Assembly: GCF_000153025.1 (NCBI RefSeq)
Contig: NZ_CH672432.1
Location: 353,127-417,126, forward strand
Direction of reading: 5' to 3'
Source: Marinomonas sp. MED121
GTDB taxonomy: Bacteria > Pseudomonadota > Gammaproteobacteria > Pseudomonadales > Marinomonadaceae
DNA: 64,000 nt
In this document: one piece after another, positions 55,416 to 64,000 of the stretch
Layout of the letters: each line of letters begins with the position of its first letter
Position numbering within the stretch: position 1 is the stretch's first letter
Made by a program: the position numbers and the translations under genes
The notes under the pieces: model-generated
Database searches by the model: none
What the model was told of the DNA's origin: nothing
The model's input: the letters and a program-made list of their open reading frames with translations, nothing else

Positions 55416-56444
55416 TCACAATCCTAAAAAGACTAATATTTGTGGGCCAAATAACCGGGATAAAAGCCATGAGATAAATAGACATAAACTGAAGGCAAAC
55501 AAGGCAAAAAGGACTAAACTCATCCAGATTTCAAAACGGCTTACCCCTAAGCACTCTAAAATCCCCAATGACTTATGCTTAGCATTAAGTATCAGGTTAA
55601 TCGCTAATAGGTAGATAGCAGCACTAATCAAACTAAGAATGAAAAAGAAACCGTATTTAAACAAGGTCACTTTATCAAACACCAGACTGGCTTCTTGGGA
55701 GAGCTTTTTAGGGTTGATCAACTGATAATCGCTAGCAACCCCTTGCCTCAAGAGCCTATCTGCAACCGACTCAATGAGACTAATATAAAGATTATCAATA
55801 CCGTTAAATTCGATTTGATTATAGGCAAGCGGTTTTTTCGTTAGGAATTGCAACATTTTTGTTGTCATCATCACAATTGGCTTACTACCCAAAAAACCAA
55901 AATCCAACACTAGACTCTCATCAATATTCAAGGTTTGCTTGGTGTTAGGATTAAATATTCGCATAACCTTATTATCACTTGAACCTAACTGGTGATAAGC
56001 CACAGAACTTAAAATTAATCTATGTTCTGTTAAAACCTGCCCAGTGACAAAGGATGCACTCGCATCAATTACCTGTAACTTTGATGCTAAATAATTGGCT
56101 TCATAGGCGATGACATCGACCCCTTTAAGCACTTGTCGAGTGTCACCCTCAAATAAAAGAACCATTTTGTTGGCAATACGAAAAGAGAAATTCAAATGAC
56201 TAAGTTCAGGTGCCTGGTGTAAAGCTGCTAAAAATTCAGGGTTAGAAGCCAGCTGTAAATTACCAAACACACCAAAATAGCTTTGCTGCATATATTTTTC
56301 AAAGTGCTTCATCACATTATGAGACGTAAAAAAGCCAAAAAAAACAAACACTAAAATCAGTGGCAAAACTAACAATGCCATCTTAATCAGCCTTGATTGG
56401 CCACGCATTAAGAGTTTAAAAAGAAGCTGAGTATTTCCTAACAA
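55416..56444 (-). CDS. FtsX-type ABC permease without a neighbouring ATPase
   Basis: A 342-residue inner-membrane protein: one N-terminal helix (about 20-41), a large periplasmic domain, then helices near the C-terminus with KSLGILECLGVSRFEIWMSL, the FtsX-domain signature before the third-from-last segment. The C-terminal helix after it is short, so it looks smaller than MacB-type permeases. It starts at a TTG at 56444 with AAGG upstream. No ATPase gene lies next to it. Last gene of a seven-gene minus-strand run. It resembles TagS of the TagQRST set in general type only. Confidence 0.7.
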   Translation of the reverse strand: MLGNTQLLFKLLMRGQSRLIKMALLVLPLILVFVFFGFFTSHNVMKHFEKYMQQSYFGVFGNLQLASNPEFLAALHQAPELSHLNFSFRIANKMVLLFEGDTRQVLKGVDVIAYEANYLASKLQVIDASASFVTGQVLTEHRLILSSVAYHQLGSSDNKVMRIFNPNTKQTLNIDESLVLDFGFLGSKPIVMMTTKMLQFLTKKPLAYNQIEFNGIDNLYISLIESVADRLLRQGVASDYQLINPKKLSQEASLVFDKVTLFKYGFFFILSLISAAIYLLAINLILNAKHKSLGILECLGVSRFEIWMSLVLFALFAFSLCLFISWLLSRLFGPQILVFLGL

Positions 56445-56465
56445 AGTCTTGATACCTTAATCTAA

Positions 56466-57419
56466 TTAAAAGCTATCTACTTTTTGTCCTAAGGTACTTG
56501 TAAATATTTTCTTTAAAACCGTGCCTGTTGCTGCGGCAATAAAATAAGGGTTTCTATCCCATCTAAAGGTAGGAATTTCACGGGTTGCGACGCGCACTGT
56601 GCCATGTTCAGCTTCGTTTACCATTAAAATGATGTACATTCTCATAACATGTAAAACACCTTTACGATCAGGCATAAAGGAAGTGGCAAAAATTGAGTGT
56701 AATGGATAAGGTTTTATCAAACCTTGTCTTTGATAAGGCACAAACACATGCTTAAGAGACATCCCCTTCCCCAGTTGAATTTTCTCTGTTTTATCTCCGG
56801 CATACCAGGTAACTTCTTTGCCAGCGAACTGAGGTACATATTGTAATGCAATATCTATATAGGCTTGTTTAGCCACATCATCTAAATTTAGCCTTTGATT
56901 ATCTATCTCAATCGATTCGTCTGAAATTTCAATTAAATTATCATCCAGATCGATATCTGAACCAATATCGTCCTCATCAAATGCGTCTTCAATCGGTAAG
57001 CTTTCACTTAGTTGAGGCGCCTCTTGATTCGAGACAAGCTGATTACTCGCATCAATACGTGTTTTAATAATACTGGTTAAGGAGACGACCACTGTATCCA
57101 GTGTTTTACCCACTTCTTGCTCTTGAAATGCAAATTGTGGGAGCTGTTTAGGGTTCGCTGCACGAATATTAGCGACCAGATCCAGCCCTGATAGTAGAAT
57201 ATTCATATTACGAATTTCGTTGTTATAGCCTTTTTTAATCATTTTACGTGTTTTTTTAAGGCGTTTTGAACCGGGTACAAACTCCTTTGCCACCAGCATA
57301 TTAAAAGAGCCCCGAATATTATTCACAAATTCAGCAATAGCAACATTGTTGGCGGCTTGAGCACTTTGCGACAAAAATATTAATGCGCAGGTACTCAAAC
57401 TGATTAAATAATGACGCAT
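56466..57419 (-). CDS. Exported protein of unknown function
   Basis: A 317-residue protein with a signal peptide (cleavage after AQA, about 21-23). The N-terminal part is basic (KRLKKTRKMIKKGYN), the middle is strongly acidic (DEDDIGSDIDLDDN, about 148-161), and the C-terminal half has a mixed beta pattern. No family recognised. AAGGAG precedes the ATG. It lies between the lipoprotein and permease genes with gaps of 60 and 21 bases. Confidence 0.65.
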   Translation of the reverse strand: MRHYLISLSTCALIFLSQSAQAANNVAIAEFVNNIRGSFNMLVAKEFVPGSKRLKKTRKMIKKGYNNEIRNMNILLSGLDLVANIRAANPKQLPQFAFQEQEVGKTLDTVVVSLTSIIKTRIDASNQLVSNQEAPQLSESLPIEDAFDEDDIGSDIDLDDNLIEISDESIEIDNQRLNLDDVAKQAYIDIALQYVPQFAGKEVTWYAGDKTEKIQLGKGMSLKHVFVPYQRQGLIKPYPLHSIFATSFMPDRKGVLHVMRMYIILMVNEAEHGTVRVATREIPTFRWDRNPYFIAAATGTVLKKIFTSTLGQKVDSF

Positions 57420-57479
57420 ATCTTCAGCTCCTTTATAGCGATATCACTTCTGCTTGCAGCCATTTTCTTCTAACAAGCT

Positions 57480-58562
57480 TTATTGTTTAAAACAGCGAAA
57501 AGTCATATTTCGAGAACTATAACTATTAGACACTATGGTGTATCGCTCAGTATTCCAATTAAAAGCAAGAAACGTATTCGCCATATCATCATCTTCTAAT
57601 TCAAGCCGATCTTCTTCCCGGTAAAAGGGCTCATCAATATCTTCATAGTCTAGCGCAGCAATAATTTCTTCATACGCATTACCAGCCGGTCGATTAACTT
57701 TTTGATCCCTTCGAGCAAATTCAAAAACATAAGGAGAGGACAACCTCATATCATTTTCATAACAATAATTACTCGCCTGCTCTAAGCTCACATCCGTGAC
57801 AGCAATGCTTGTTGAGCCAGAACCAAACATTTCATTATTACTCACTGGATAACGCATAAGTTGAAATTCTCGACTGCCTGAACTTTCACTGAAGGGCACT
57901 TTAACAAAAGAAAAACGATTCAATTGATTGCCATGGCCAGCTATTAACAGGTCGGATTTAGACACACCTAACACTCTTCCCGCTTTGCTCAAGGCGCTGA
58001 TTTTAATCTCTAATACATCACTTTTCTCTTCAGCAAGAATGTATAAGACCAAATCAGAAGCAACTGCCGACTCATCAAATCCAGTATCAGAGGCAGCAAA
58101 AAATGGATCCAATTCCTGCTTTAGAATTTTGCCTAATACCTGATCTACTTCAGCTTCTTGCGCCCTAAGGTTTAATAAGGGATTAGAGACTATATATTGT
58201 TCAGCTGAGGTAATAAGGTCATTACGATAACTGCCACCGCCACTGACTTCTAAAACCACTTCAAGTTCGCCATATAGATTATTCATGCGCGATGCAGCTT
58301 GATTAAAGGTTTGCTCGATTAGGTTACCTAATAAGGTATCTAATTGACTAAACGAGCTATTTTGCTCTAAAAAGCGCTGCCCTTTTGAGTCATAAAAATA
58401 AGCTTCGTAATCGACCTCCTCTTCATCATCGTCAAATAAATCTAGATAAAGGTCTTGTTCAAAGCTCTGCTCTAAAGCTGCACTCTCTTCTTGTTCTAGC
58501 TCCTGACTCGCACAAGCGATAAGCATAAAGGACATAACACCTGGGTAAATTATTTTTTTCAT
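57480..58562 (-). CDS. Lipoprotein with degenerate FGE/SUMF1-like C-terminus
   Basis: A 360-residue predicted lipoprotein: the signal peptide ends in LIACAS, with Cys17 as the lipid site. An acidic linker (FDDDEEEVDYEAY) follows. The C-terminal third (about 235-360) has the FGE-like features MRYPVSNNEMF, ASNYCYENDMRL, FEFARR and a final MTFRCFKQ, but not the active-site cysteines. Its ATG overlaps the upstream gene's stop (ATGA). Possibly outer-membrane anchored, like TagQ/TagR-type sensors; this is inference. Confidence 0.7.
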   Translation of the reverse strand: MKKIIYPGVMSFMLIACASQELEQEESAALEQSFEQDLYLDLFDDDEEEVDYEAYFYDSKGQRFLEQNSSFSQLDTLLGNLIEQTFNQAASRMNNLYGELEVVLEVSGGGSYRNDLITSAEQYIVSNPLLNLRAQEAEVDQVLGKILKQELDPFFAASDTGFDESAVASDLVLYILAEEKSDVLEIKISALSKAGRVLGVSKSDLLIAGHGNQLNRFSFVKVPFSESSGSREFQLMRYPVSNNEMFGSGSTSIAVTDVSLEQASNYCYENDMRLSSPYVFEFARRDQKVNRPAGNAYEEIIAALDYEDIDEPFYREEDRLELEDDDMANTFLAFNWNTERYTIVSNSYSSRNMTFRCFKQ

Positions 58563-60121
58563 AATAAAACTATCTTATTTGTCCGCATGTGATTCTTAAC
58601 TTTTGCCTTGTTTGACTTTGTCGTTTCTGTATCTTTGTTAATTAGAATGAGTGTTTGTTTAGAAGGGGCAAAATACAACTGGGTAACAAAACCACCCTCA
58701 TCAAGTTTAAATTGATACAGCGTATTTCCTGCTTTAGAAATAACAACCTCACCAGCTGTGGTTAAAGTGGCCGTTAATGAAATGGGTTCTGTACCATTAA
58801 TTAAAAACACCTTTTTTTGGTTGATTCCATTAAGACTCATCCAGCTTGCCAAATACCAAAGGCCTTCATACCCGTAATAATCTTCTTTTGATACAAAAAT
58901 AGTTTCATCACCTAATTTGATAATGCCATTACGAATATCCTGATCCCAACCTATGTCTTTTTTGCCATTAATGGTTTGAACCTTTTTCAATTCAACTAAC
59001 CTTTTTCCCTTGGCTACAGCAAGCACACCAATATGCTTCTCAAGTGCACTTGAGCTTTGCTTTGGGTCAAACACACTGGATTGGGCACTTGCTTTTACTT
59101 GTATCAGATTTTTACGTTTTCCTGTTTCCTTATAAGCAAACTCTAAGGTTTTACGTTCATTTTGATTAGCCCATAAATATTGAGTGATTAAAGACTCTCC
59201 TTTAAATTCCAATTTTTTAGGCTGCAAAACCGTTGCAGAAAGCATTTTTTCAAAACGAGTGAGGTGTGAGTCCTCTAAACGAGTTAGGCTAACAAGGTTA
59301 TCCTCATACTCAATTTTTAATAGGGTATCTTGATAAGACACCAAGGTTAGAATGGAAGTATCAAACGCTTCTAAGCGTTCAGGGGATGACACATTAATTC
59401 CGGTTTCTAAATAATAATTAGTGGCAATGGCACTGATATTTTGACCACTTATTGCATCTTGGTAACTGACCCGTGACTGCTGAGGGTCAACAAAATAAAG
59501 ATAATTATTATCCATTAAAAAGAAAGGATTTTTAGGTCGTTTATTGATGACCTCTGCAAAATTAAGGACTGCAAGAGATGATAATCGCTGCTGGCGACGT
59601 TCAATGGCGCTAATTGCATTTTCAATTTTATTTTTTTCCTGCCTAAGGTCAGCCAGATCAGAATGTATTGCCTTTAACTTTTGAGGGTCTTGCGAGGCCT
59701 TTCCCTTAGCCTCTAATAAAATGAGCTTATCATTCAAAGAAGATAATTCTTGACGGAAATCTAGCTCATCTTCAGCATCCTTTTCATCGACAAATGAAGC
59801 TTTAAGGGCGTTATAATTTAACGCCTTTAACTTGACGTCAAATAGAGGAAGTAAAGCTTTCAATCCCGCCTGAAAAACGAGTTGGTTTTCCTGTTCAACA
59901 AGGACCAAAGCAGGTTCTTTTGAAGGCAGTAGACTATAAGTTAACTTACGTTTGCTCTTGCCGGTCTTTAAATAATTTATGCTCGAGTAGTTTGAGACAT
60001 TTTGACTTAAACCCTGCGCTAATAAGTTCTCTTCATTCGCCTTCAATACTGAACTAAACGCAATGCTTATAAGAATAATGCTAAAGAAGCCGACCTTTAA
60101 TCGACTCGATAAACCTATCAT
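58559..60121 (-). CDS. Exported coiled-coil protein of unknown function
   Basis: A 520-residue protein starting at ATG 60121, which has AAGGAG six bases before it; the longer frame to 60160 lacks this. A signal peptide covers about residues 1-29. A coiled coil (about 125-180, ELSSLNDKLILLEAKGK, KNKIENAISAIERRQQ) is followed by a long beta-rich region with repeated short strands. No family recognised. It overlaps the next gene by 4 bases, which ties it to the operon. Confidence 0.65.
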   Translation of the reverse strand: MIGLSSRLKVGFFSIILISIAFSSVLKANEENLLAQGLSQNVSNYSSINYLKTGKSKRKLTYSLLPSKEPALVLVEQENQLVFQAGLKALLPLFDVKLKALNYNALKASFVDEKDAEDELDFRQELSSLNDKLILLEAKGKASQDPQKLKAIHSDLADLRQEKNKIENAISAIERRQQRLSSLAVLNFAEVINKRPKNPFFLMDNNYLYFVDPQQSRVSYQDAISGQNISAIATNYYLETGINVSSPERLEAFDTSILTLVSYQDTLLKIEYEDNLVSLTRLEDSHLTRFEKMLSATVLQPKKLEFKGESLITQYLWANQNERKTLEFAYKETGKRKNLIQVKASAQSSVFDPKQSSSALEKHIGVLAVAKGKRLVELKKVQTINGKKDIGWDQDIRNGIIKLGDETIFVSKEDYYGYEGLWYLASWMSLNGINQKKVFLINGTEPISLTATLTTAGEVVISKAGNTLYQFKLDEGGFVTQLYFAPSKQTLILINKDTETTKSNKAKVKNHMRTNKIVLL

Positions 60122-60159
60122 CTTGCTCTCCTTAAAATCAGTAGAAATCATCACGTACA

Positions 60160-60927
60160 CTATTTAATACAGCGAAACCCAACATTCTGATTATGTATAT
60201 CTTCTTGATTAAATGCCGCGCGATAATAAGGATGCATCAACCAAGCTGATTCAGCTAAGTCAAAAGCGCCCCCCTTTACTATTTGCTGCATATTATTAGA
60301 GCCCCACTTATCTGCCGTCATTTCCCATACATTGCCATACAGTCCTTGCACGCCAAAAGGTCCTGATATGGCCTCATTTACAGGGACTTTATAAGCCGCG
60401 AAGTTATCCTTTACCGCCTTATTAGCTCCTTTCAAAATACCATGATCTTGCAGCCAACCTTTAGAGGCATGGCTTGCAGCCCATACCCATTGTGCTTCTG
60501 TGGGAAGCCTTGCTTTAAATGATTGGCAATATTGCTTAGCTTCATTAAAACTCACGCCTGTGACCGCCTCATTCATATCAAATTCACATAACGCATTCAG
60601 GGTTTGTTTTCTTAAACTTGATAGCACACCCGAATGAAGCATTTGATAACAGCTGACCTCATATTTCATCATAGTAAAGGGATGAGGAATCACAGCCTTA
60701 AAAGGGTCAAATATAAACCTATCGCCTAAGCTTAAGAGCGGCATATCCAGCTGTGGCCACTGCTCTTTCGCTGAGATGATATCGACCCAAGTGGGCGCCT
60801 GAATTTGCCTTAAATCAGTTTCCACTACATCTGCTTCCTCTAACTCTTTATCAAGACTATCACTGGCATAAAGCGCCATAGCCCATAGCGAAAACATGGC
60901 TAACGCACTGTTTTTTATTAGCAGCAT
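60160..60927 (-). CDS. Exported FGE/SUMF1-domain protein
   Basis: A 255-residue protein with a signal peptide (cleavage near LYAS, about 19-22) and a formylglycine-generating-enzyme-like domain: MKYEVSCYQML, VTGVSFNEAKQYCQSF, RLPTEAQWVWAA, GLYGNVWEMTADKW, VKGGAFDL and NVGFRCIK. Export and loss of the sulfatase active-site cysteines suggest a binding role, as in TagR, rather than sulfatase activation. AAGG lies before the ATG at 60927; GTG 60933 is the alternative. Confidence 0.83.
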   Translation of the reverse strand: MLLIKNSALAMFSLWAMALYASDSLDKELEEADVVETDLRQIQAPTWVDIISAKEQWPQLDMPLLSLGDRFIFDPFKAVIPHPFTMMKYEVSCYQMLHSGVLSSLRKQTLNALCEFDMNEAVTGVSFNEAKQYCQSFKARLPTEAQWVWAASHASKGWLQDHGILKGANKAVKDNFAAYKVPVNEAISGPFGVQGLYGNVWEMTADKWGSNNMQQIVKGGAFDLAESAWLMHPYYRAAFNQEDIHNQNVGFRCIK

Positions 60928-60984
60928 TATCACCTTATCAATCCCTCAACTTAAATAGATCCCATGCTTTGAGATTTCTTTAAA

Positions 60985-62427
60985 CTAATAAGATAAATCC
61001 CCATTTTTAGCCTTTGTTTTTAATTTTTTAACCGCTGACTCAAGCAAAGAGTCAAGATAAAAATCAGTACGTGCTTCGTCATAAAGATTGCTAAACCTGA
61101 TCTTGAATAAAAATTGACGTTTACCTTTTACCAAACTCATTGCATTAAGTTCTGCTACAAACATTTCAGCATCAAACTTTTTTGAATAGGCTTTTTTATG
61201 GTTAATGAGCATTTGAATGTCCGCGCCATGATTCAAAAACTCAAAACCCTGCACTGTTAACTTTGAGCGAAGGGAAGCATTATAATTTGCTATCTGTTTT
61301 TGATTTATCTTCAAATCATACGTGTTTATTAAAAAGCGTGGACTTGATTGACTAATGGGTAACTCATACTCAGACACTTGGCAGTCTTGGTTCAGCTTGC
61401 ACGAGGCTATAAACGCATTATATGCCCCTTTATCATTCACTAAATAACGATTAAATGCGGATTTGGCGAACCCTGTTAGCATGCGTTTTTTTGAGGCGAT
61501 GACGTAAAGTTTTGGTACCGCACCATCATCCAAAACAGGCATTTTATAGAGGTTGTTTTTTTGCCTTTGCTGATGACTGGGTAGCATTAAAATGTCATCT
61601 TTTTTTATTAAATTGAAGGCATAAGCGGGTGACGGTAAAAGCATATTGATAAGACGACCATCATCAACAAAAAGATAAAGAAAAAGGTTCTGATTGGCCT
61701 GTAATTGCATCCCTAAAATATCATTAACATGATAAGTCGACTGCTCAAATGCGAGATTGACATTAATGATGCCCTTAGATGCATTATCTAATACTTGCTC
61801 TAATTCATGCACAAGCTCAACGGATACATTCTTTTTAGCTTTTAGTAGCGCCAAACTAATCCTAGCCTGAGAAAGTTCTTGCTGCTGTAACTGACTTGCT
61901 ATTTTTGCAACGAGTGTTCGAATTTCTTTTTTTTCTGTTTCAATATTTTGTCTAATGTTAGCAACTTGATTTGGGGTTAAACGATAGAGGCAATAGGATT
62001 GAATATATTCACCTCCTTGCACTAACTCTGAGTAGGAATCGCTAACCCCAACACCTTGTAGCTGTATTCGGCTTATCTTATCGGTATTCACCTGAAACTG
62101 ACCTTGAAATTCATCGTCAACAACTACTTGAGAGGAGGTACTCTTTGACGCAATTTCAACACTAAAAAATTCAGATACCTTACCTAAACCGTTGGTACAA
62201 GCTTCGGCTATCGATTTTGATTCCGCTTGCACAACACCTGCGACCCAAAGCTGAGAAAGCCCAATAAAATCTAAACCAGAATCTGCATGATAATTATTTT
62301 TTGCCCAATCTGGTTTTTGTCCATTCAATTCATTGCTAACCCCATAACCTGATCCTAGGGCGATCATACTCGATAGGCATATCGCGTTTATCACTCGCTT
62401 GAAAATCGGCTTTGTCTTAATAAACAT
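60985..62427 (-). CDS. Exported DUF4384-like protein
   Basis: A 480-residue protein with an N-terminal hydrophobic signal (about 10-30). Residues 35-170 resemble an LPP20-like domain (AESKSIAEACTNGLGKVSEF). Residues about 225-320 fit DUF4384 (NVNLAFEQSTYHVNDILGMQ, FLYLFVDDGRLINMLLPSP), a domain found in envelope-associated clusters. Role unknown. Its ATG overlaps the end of the WD40 gene by 11 bases. Confidence 0.72.
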   Translation of the reverse strand: MFIKTKPIFKRVINAICLSSMIALGSGYGVSNELNGQKPDWAKNNYHADSGLDFIGLSQLWVAGVVQAESKSIAEACTNGLGKVSEFFSVEIASKSTSSQVVVDDEFQGQFQVNTDKISRIQLQGVGVSDSYSELVQGGEYIQSYCLYRLTPNQVANIRQNIETEKKEIRTLVAKIASQLQQQELSQARISLALLKAKKNVSVELVHELEQVLDNASKGIINVNLAFEQSTYHVNDILGMQLQANQNLFLYLFVDDGRLINMLLPSPAYAFNLIKKDDILMLPSHQQRQKNNLYKMPVLDDGAVPKLYVIASKKRMLTGFAKSAFNRYLVNDKGAYNAFIASCKLNQDCQVSEYELPISQSSPRFLINTYDLKINQKQIANYNASLRSKLTVQGFEFLNHGADIQMLINHKKAYSKKFDAEMFVAELNAMSLVKGKRQFLFKIRFSNLYDEARTDFYLDSLLESAVKKLKTKAKNGDLSY

Positions 62428-64000
62428 TGTCTAATCCAAATAATGCATATTTGCCCATGTTGATGACTGACGCCTCTTGATTAGTCATAAGATATAAATC
62501 ATGTGCATCAAAGCTGCTAAAAACCTGCTTTATCTGATTTTGGTTGGTGAGATTAATATCATTAATATGCTCATTAGAAGACACATGAAAAACAGATATT
62601 CGATCTGGATAAATGGCGTAGACCACTTGGCCATTTACCCCTAATTCAACGGCTAATGGCTCATCTGATAACGCTACTTTCCCTAAGGTATTACCACTTG
62701 CTAAGTTTTTAACCCAAATGAGTTGGTTTTGGGTATAGGCAAGTAAGTTCGCAGCCACATCATAATCAGAAACTGAGTGGCTACTCGTTTTAAAAGACTT
62801 TATCTGCTCTGCAGTATCAGGGTTCCATATTCGTATGCTGGCATCGTCACTTGAAGAAATAATGATATTCAAAGAGTCATCATATCGAGCAAATTGAATA
62901 CTATCCGTATGTCCAAGCATTTCTGCTTGCACACGATTACTATTTTTAATGTCCCACAACTTTACAGTCTGATCAGTACCCGTTGAGATTAATAGATCAT
63001 CACTCATAAAGGCCAAATCCAACACATTTCCGGCATAACCTTTAAGCTCTGTTTCTAAACGTATCCAAGAATCCTCATTCATGGGATTAAGGTTTAAACG
63101 CCATATTTTAATTAGGCCATCTTTACCCGCTGTGGCTAATAATTGGTTGTTTGATGATAAGGCGGTTGTGGTCACTTGAGTATCATGAACAGAAAACGTT
63201 TCTTTAAACCGACCTGTGTCACTGAGAGATTCGAAAATAATCTCACCATTGGTCAAACTGGTTACTAAATACTCACCATTTGACGCAATTGTCATACTAA
63301 CAATATCAGACGTTAATTGAGCATTATCCAGCTCTTTGTAGACCTTAGGCTCAAACCCTTGGCTGCCTAAATATAAAGAATCGACCTTAAAGCCTAAATG
63401 CTCCCAGTTAGGAATAGACGTTGTATAGAGGTTATCCGGCTCCAAACTACCTTGCTTGACTAACATAATATTACCATCTTCAAAAACAGAAACGCCGCCA
63501 CTTAAGGCATTAAATAAACTAGGCTTATTAGCCACAAGTAAAGGGTCTGCTTGCTCTTCATTTAGAAAGGTTAGATACGCTTGGGTTTGTACACTGGTCT
63601 CTAATTTATTTGAAAAAAGTGCCTGATATAGATTCATATCTGATTTAGGAATAGGTTCGGCAAATACCGCTTGATGGATAGAAGATTTATCTAACCAAGA
63701 CCTTGCACTATTAATCTTGCCTAAACGTTTTTGATAATCTAATCGAATTTCTGACTCTGTTGTACTGGGCCTGATTTTAAGATTCTCTTTGCCACCATAG
63801 ATAAATTCATTATTGCTTAAGTACTGAATAATAAAACCTGAATTTAACGTATCATAAGCATCATAGGTGCCTGGCATAAGCGTAATTTCTGTAAAGTCAG
63901 TACCATCAAACTGCCTAATTTCACCCGTTTTTGTCATCAGCATGAATTTATTTTCATTTAATGCGCAAGTCCCTGTAACAATATCGCCAGAAAAAGGAGA
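62417..64000 (-). CDS. WD40-repeat protein, N-terminus beyond window
   Basis: The open frame runs past the right edge; at least 527 residues are visible. WD40 repeats are clear: TTALSSNNQLLATAGKDGLI, then LAFMSDDLLISTGTDQTVKL and QFARYDDSLNIIISSSDDAS, each ending in a KIW/KLW/RIW-type tail. Such propellers are protein-binding scaffolds, and in this kind of cluster they can be fused to caspase-like or other domains, but that part is not seen. First visible gene of the seven-gene run. Confidence 0.8.
   Translation of the reverse strand, partial: SPFSGDIVTGTCALNENKFMLMTKTGEIRQFDGTDFTEITLMPGTYDAYDTLNSGFIIQYLSNNEFIYGGKENLKIRPSTTESEIRLDYQKRLGKINSARSWLDKSSIHQAVFAEPIPKSDMNLYQALFSNKLETSVQTQAYLTFLNEEQADPLLVANKPSLFNALSGGVSVFEDGNIMLVKQGSLEPDNLYTTSIPNWEHLGFKVDSLYLGSQGFEPKVYKELDNAQLTSDIVSMTIASNGEYLVTSLTNGEIIFESLSDTGRFKETFSVHDTQVTTTALSSNNQLLATAGKDGLIKIWRLNLNPMNEDSWIRLETELKGYAGNVLDLAFMSDDLLISTGTDQTVKLWDIKNSNRVQAEMLGHTDSIQFARYDDSLNIIISSSDDASIRIWNPDTAEQIKSFKTSSHSVSDYDVAANLLAYTQNQLIWVKNLASGNTLGKVALSDEPLAVELGVNGQVVYAIYPDRISVFHVSSNEHINDINLTNQNQIKQVFSSFDAHDLYLMTNQEASVINMGKYALFGLDNVY

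Noticed and set aside
55234..55614. Open frame of 126 codons on the plus strand
   Set aside because: It overlaps the end of the kinase gene and the 3' end of the permease gene, has low-complexity Lys/Asn/Ile composition and no ribosome site.

Overview
The window comes from the chromosome of a marine-type gammaproteobacterium, most likely an Oceanospirillales or Pseudomonadales relative. The DNA is AT-rich. The cbb3 oxidase block followed by hemN, an Fnr/Anr regulator and apt, the recQ-yecA-REC/PP2C-STAS order, and the lipase/foldase pair all resemble Pseudomonas-group layouts. No genus is claimed. No rRNA, tRNA or CRISPR array was seen, and most of the window is housekeeping.

Layout. 1-500: the start of thiD behind a TPP riboswitch, both on the minus strand. 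673-3760: a secreted lipase with its foldase, TusA and an alpha/beta hydrolase. 3994-12400: the complete cbb3 oxidase set (ccoNOQP, ccoG, ccoH, ccoI, ccoS) plus a TauE/SafE-like membrane protein; ccoQ and ccoS are small genes placed by reading the sequence. 12431-15223: hemN behind a near-consensus Fnr/Anr box, fnr itself and apt. 15349-20140: a YfaZ-like outer membrane protein, ttcA, a 50-residue membrane protein, SprT, RecQ and a YecA/UPF0149 protein. 20174-21962: a REC-PP2C phosphatase, a STAS protein and BolA. 21991-27439: a three-gene MukBEF-like (Mks/JetABC) condensin with no JetD/MksG nuclease gene nearby. 27494-30639: CbiX, a triple zinc-ribbon protein, a helical periplasmic protein, a HAD phosphatase and ferrochelatase.

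30774-31359 holds no gene but a nested pair of diverged miniature inverted-repeat elements. 31356-41295: a membrane permease, CheV, an EAL-HDOD protein, TatD, a glutaredoxin-like protein, a TetR regulator, a 7TM EAL phosphodiesterase and DNA polymerase II. 41299-49623: the ybbAP/tesA locus, a hydroxyacid dehydrogenase, TruC, a GNAT enzyme, YciH, a protein with a degenerate GGDEF domain and a thioesterase.

50000-55292: a branched-chain 2-oxoacid dehydrogenase operon (E1alpha, E1beta, E2, no E3), with a serine/threonine-kinase-like gene 27 bases downstream. Convergent to it, 55416-64000 is a compact minus-strand run of seven genes, mostly exported: a WD40 propeller (cut by the window edge), a DUF4384-like protein, an FGE/SUMF1 protein, an unknown coiled-coil protein, a lipoprotein with a degenerate FGE-like tail, an unknown exported protein and an FtsX-type permease without its ATPase. 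The content recalls the TagQRST-PpkA sensory branch of type VI secretion, but no secretion genes are visible. This is the best candidate for an undescribed system.

The cco, hemN and fnr genes form one low-oxygen respiration unit: oxidase, its assembly and copper supply, anaerobic haem synthesis and the oxygen sensor. Signalling genes are frequent, and several have lost key residues (REC Asp to Glu, a GGDEF motif without its acidic pair, a degenerate EAL domain).
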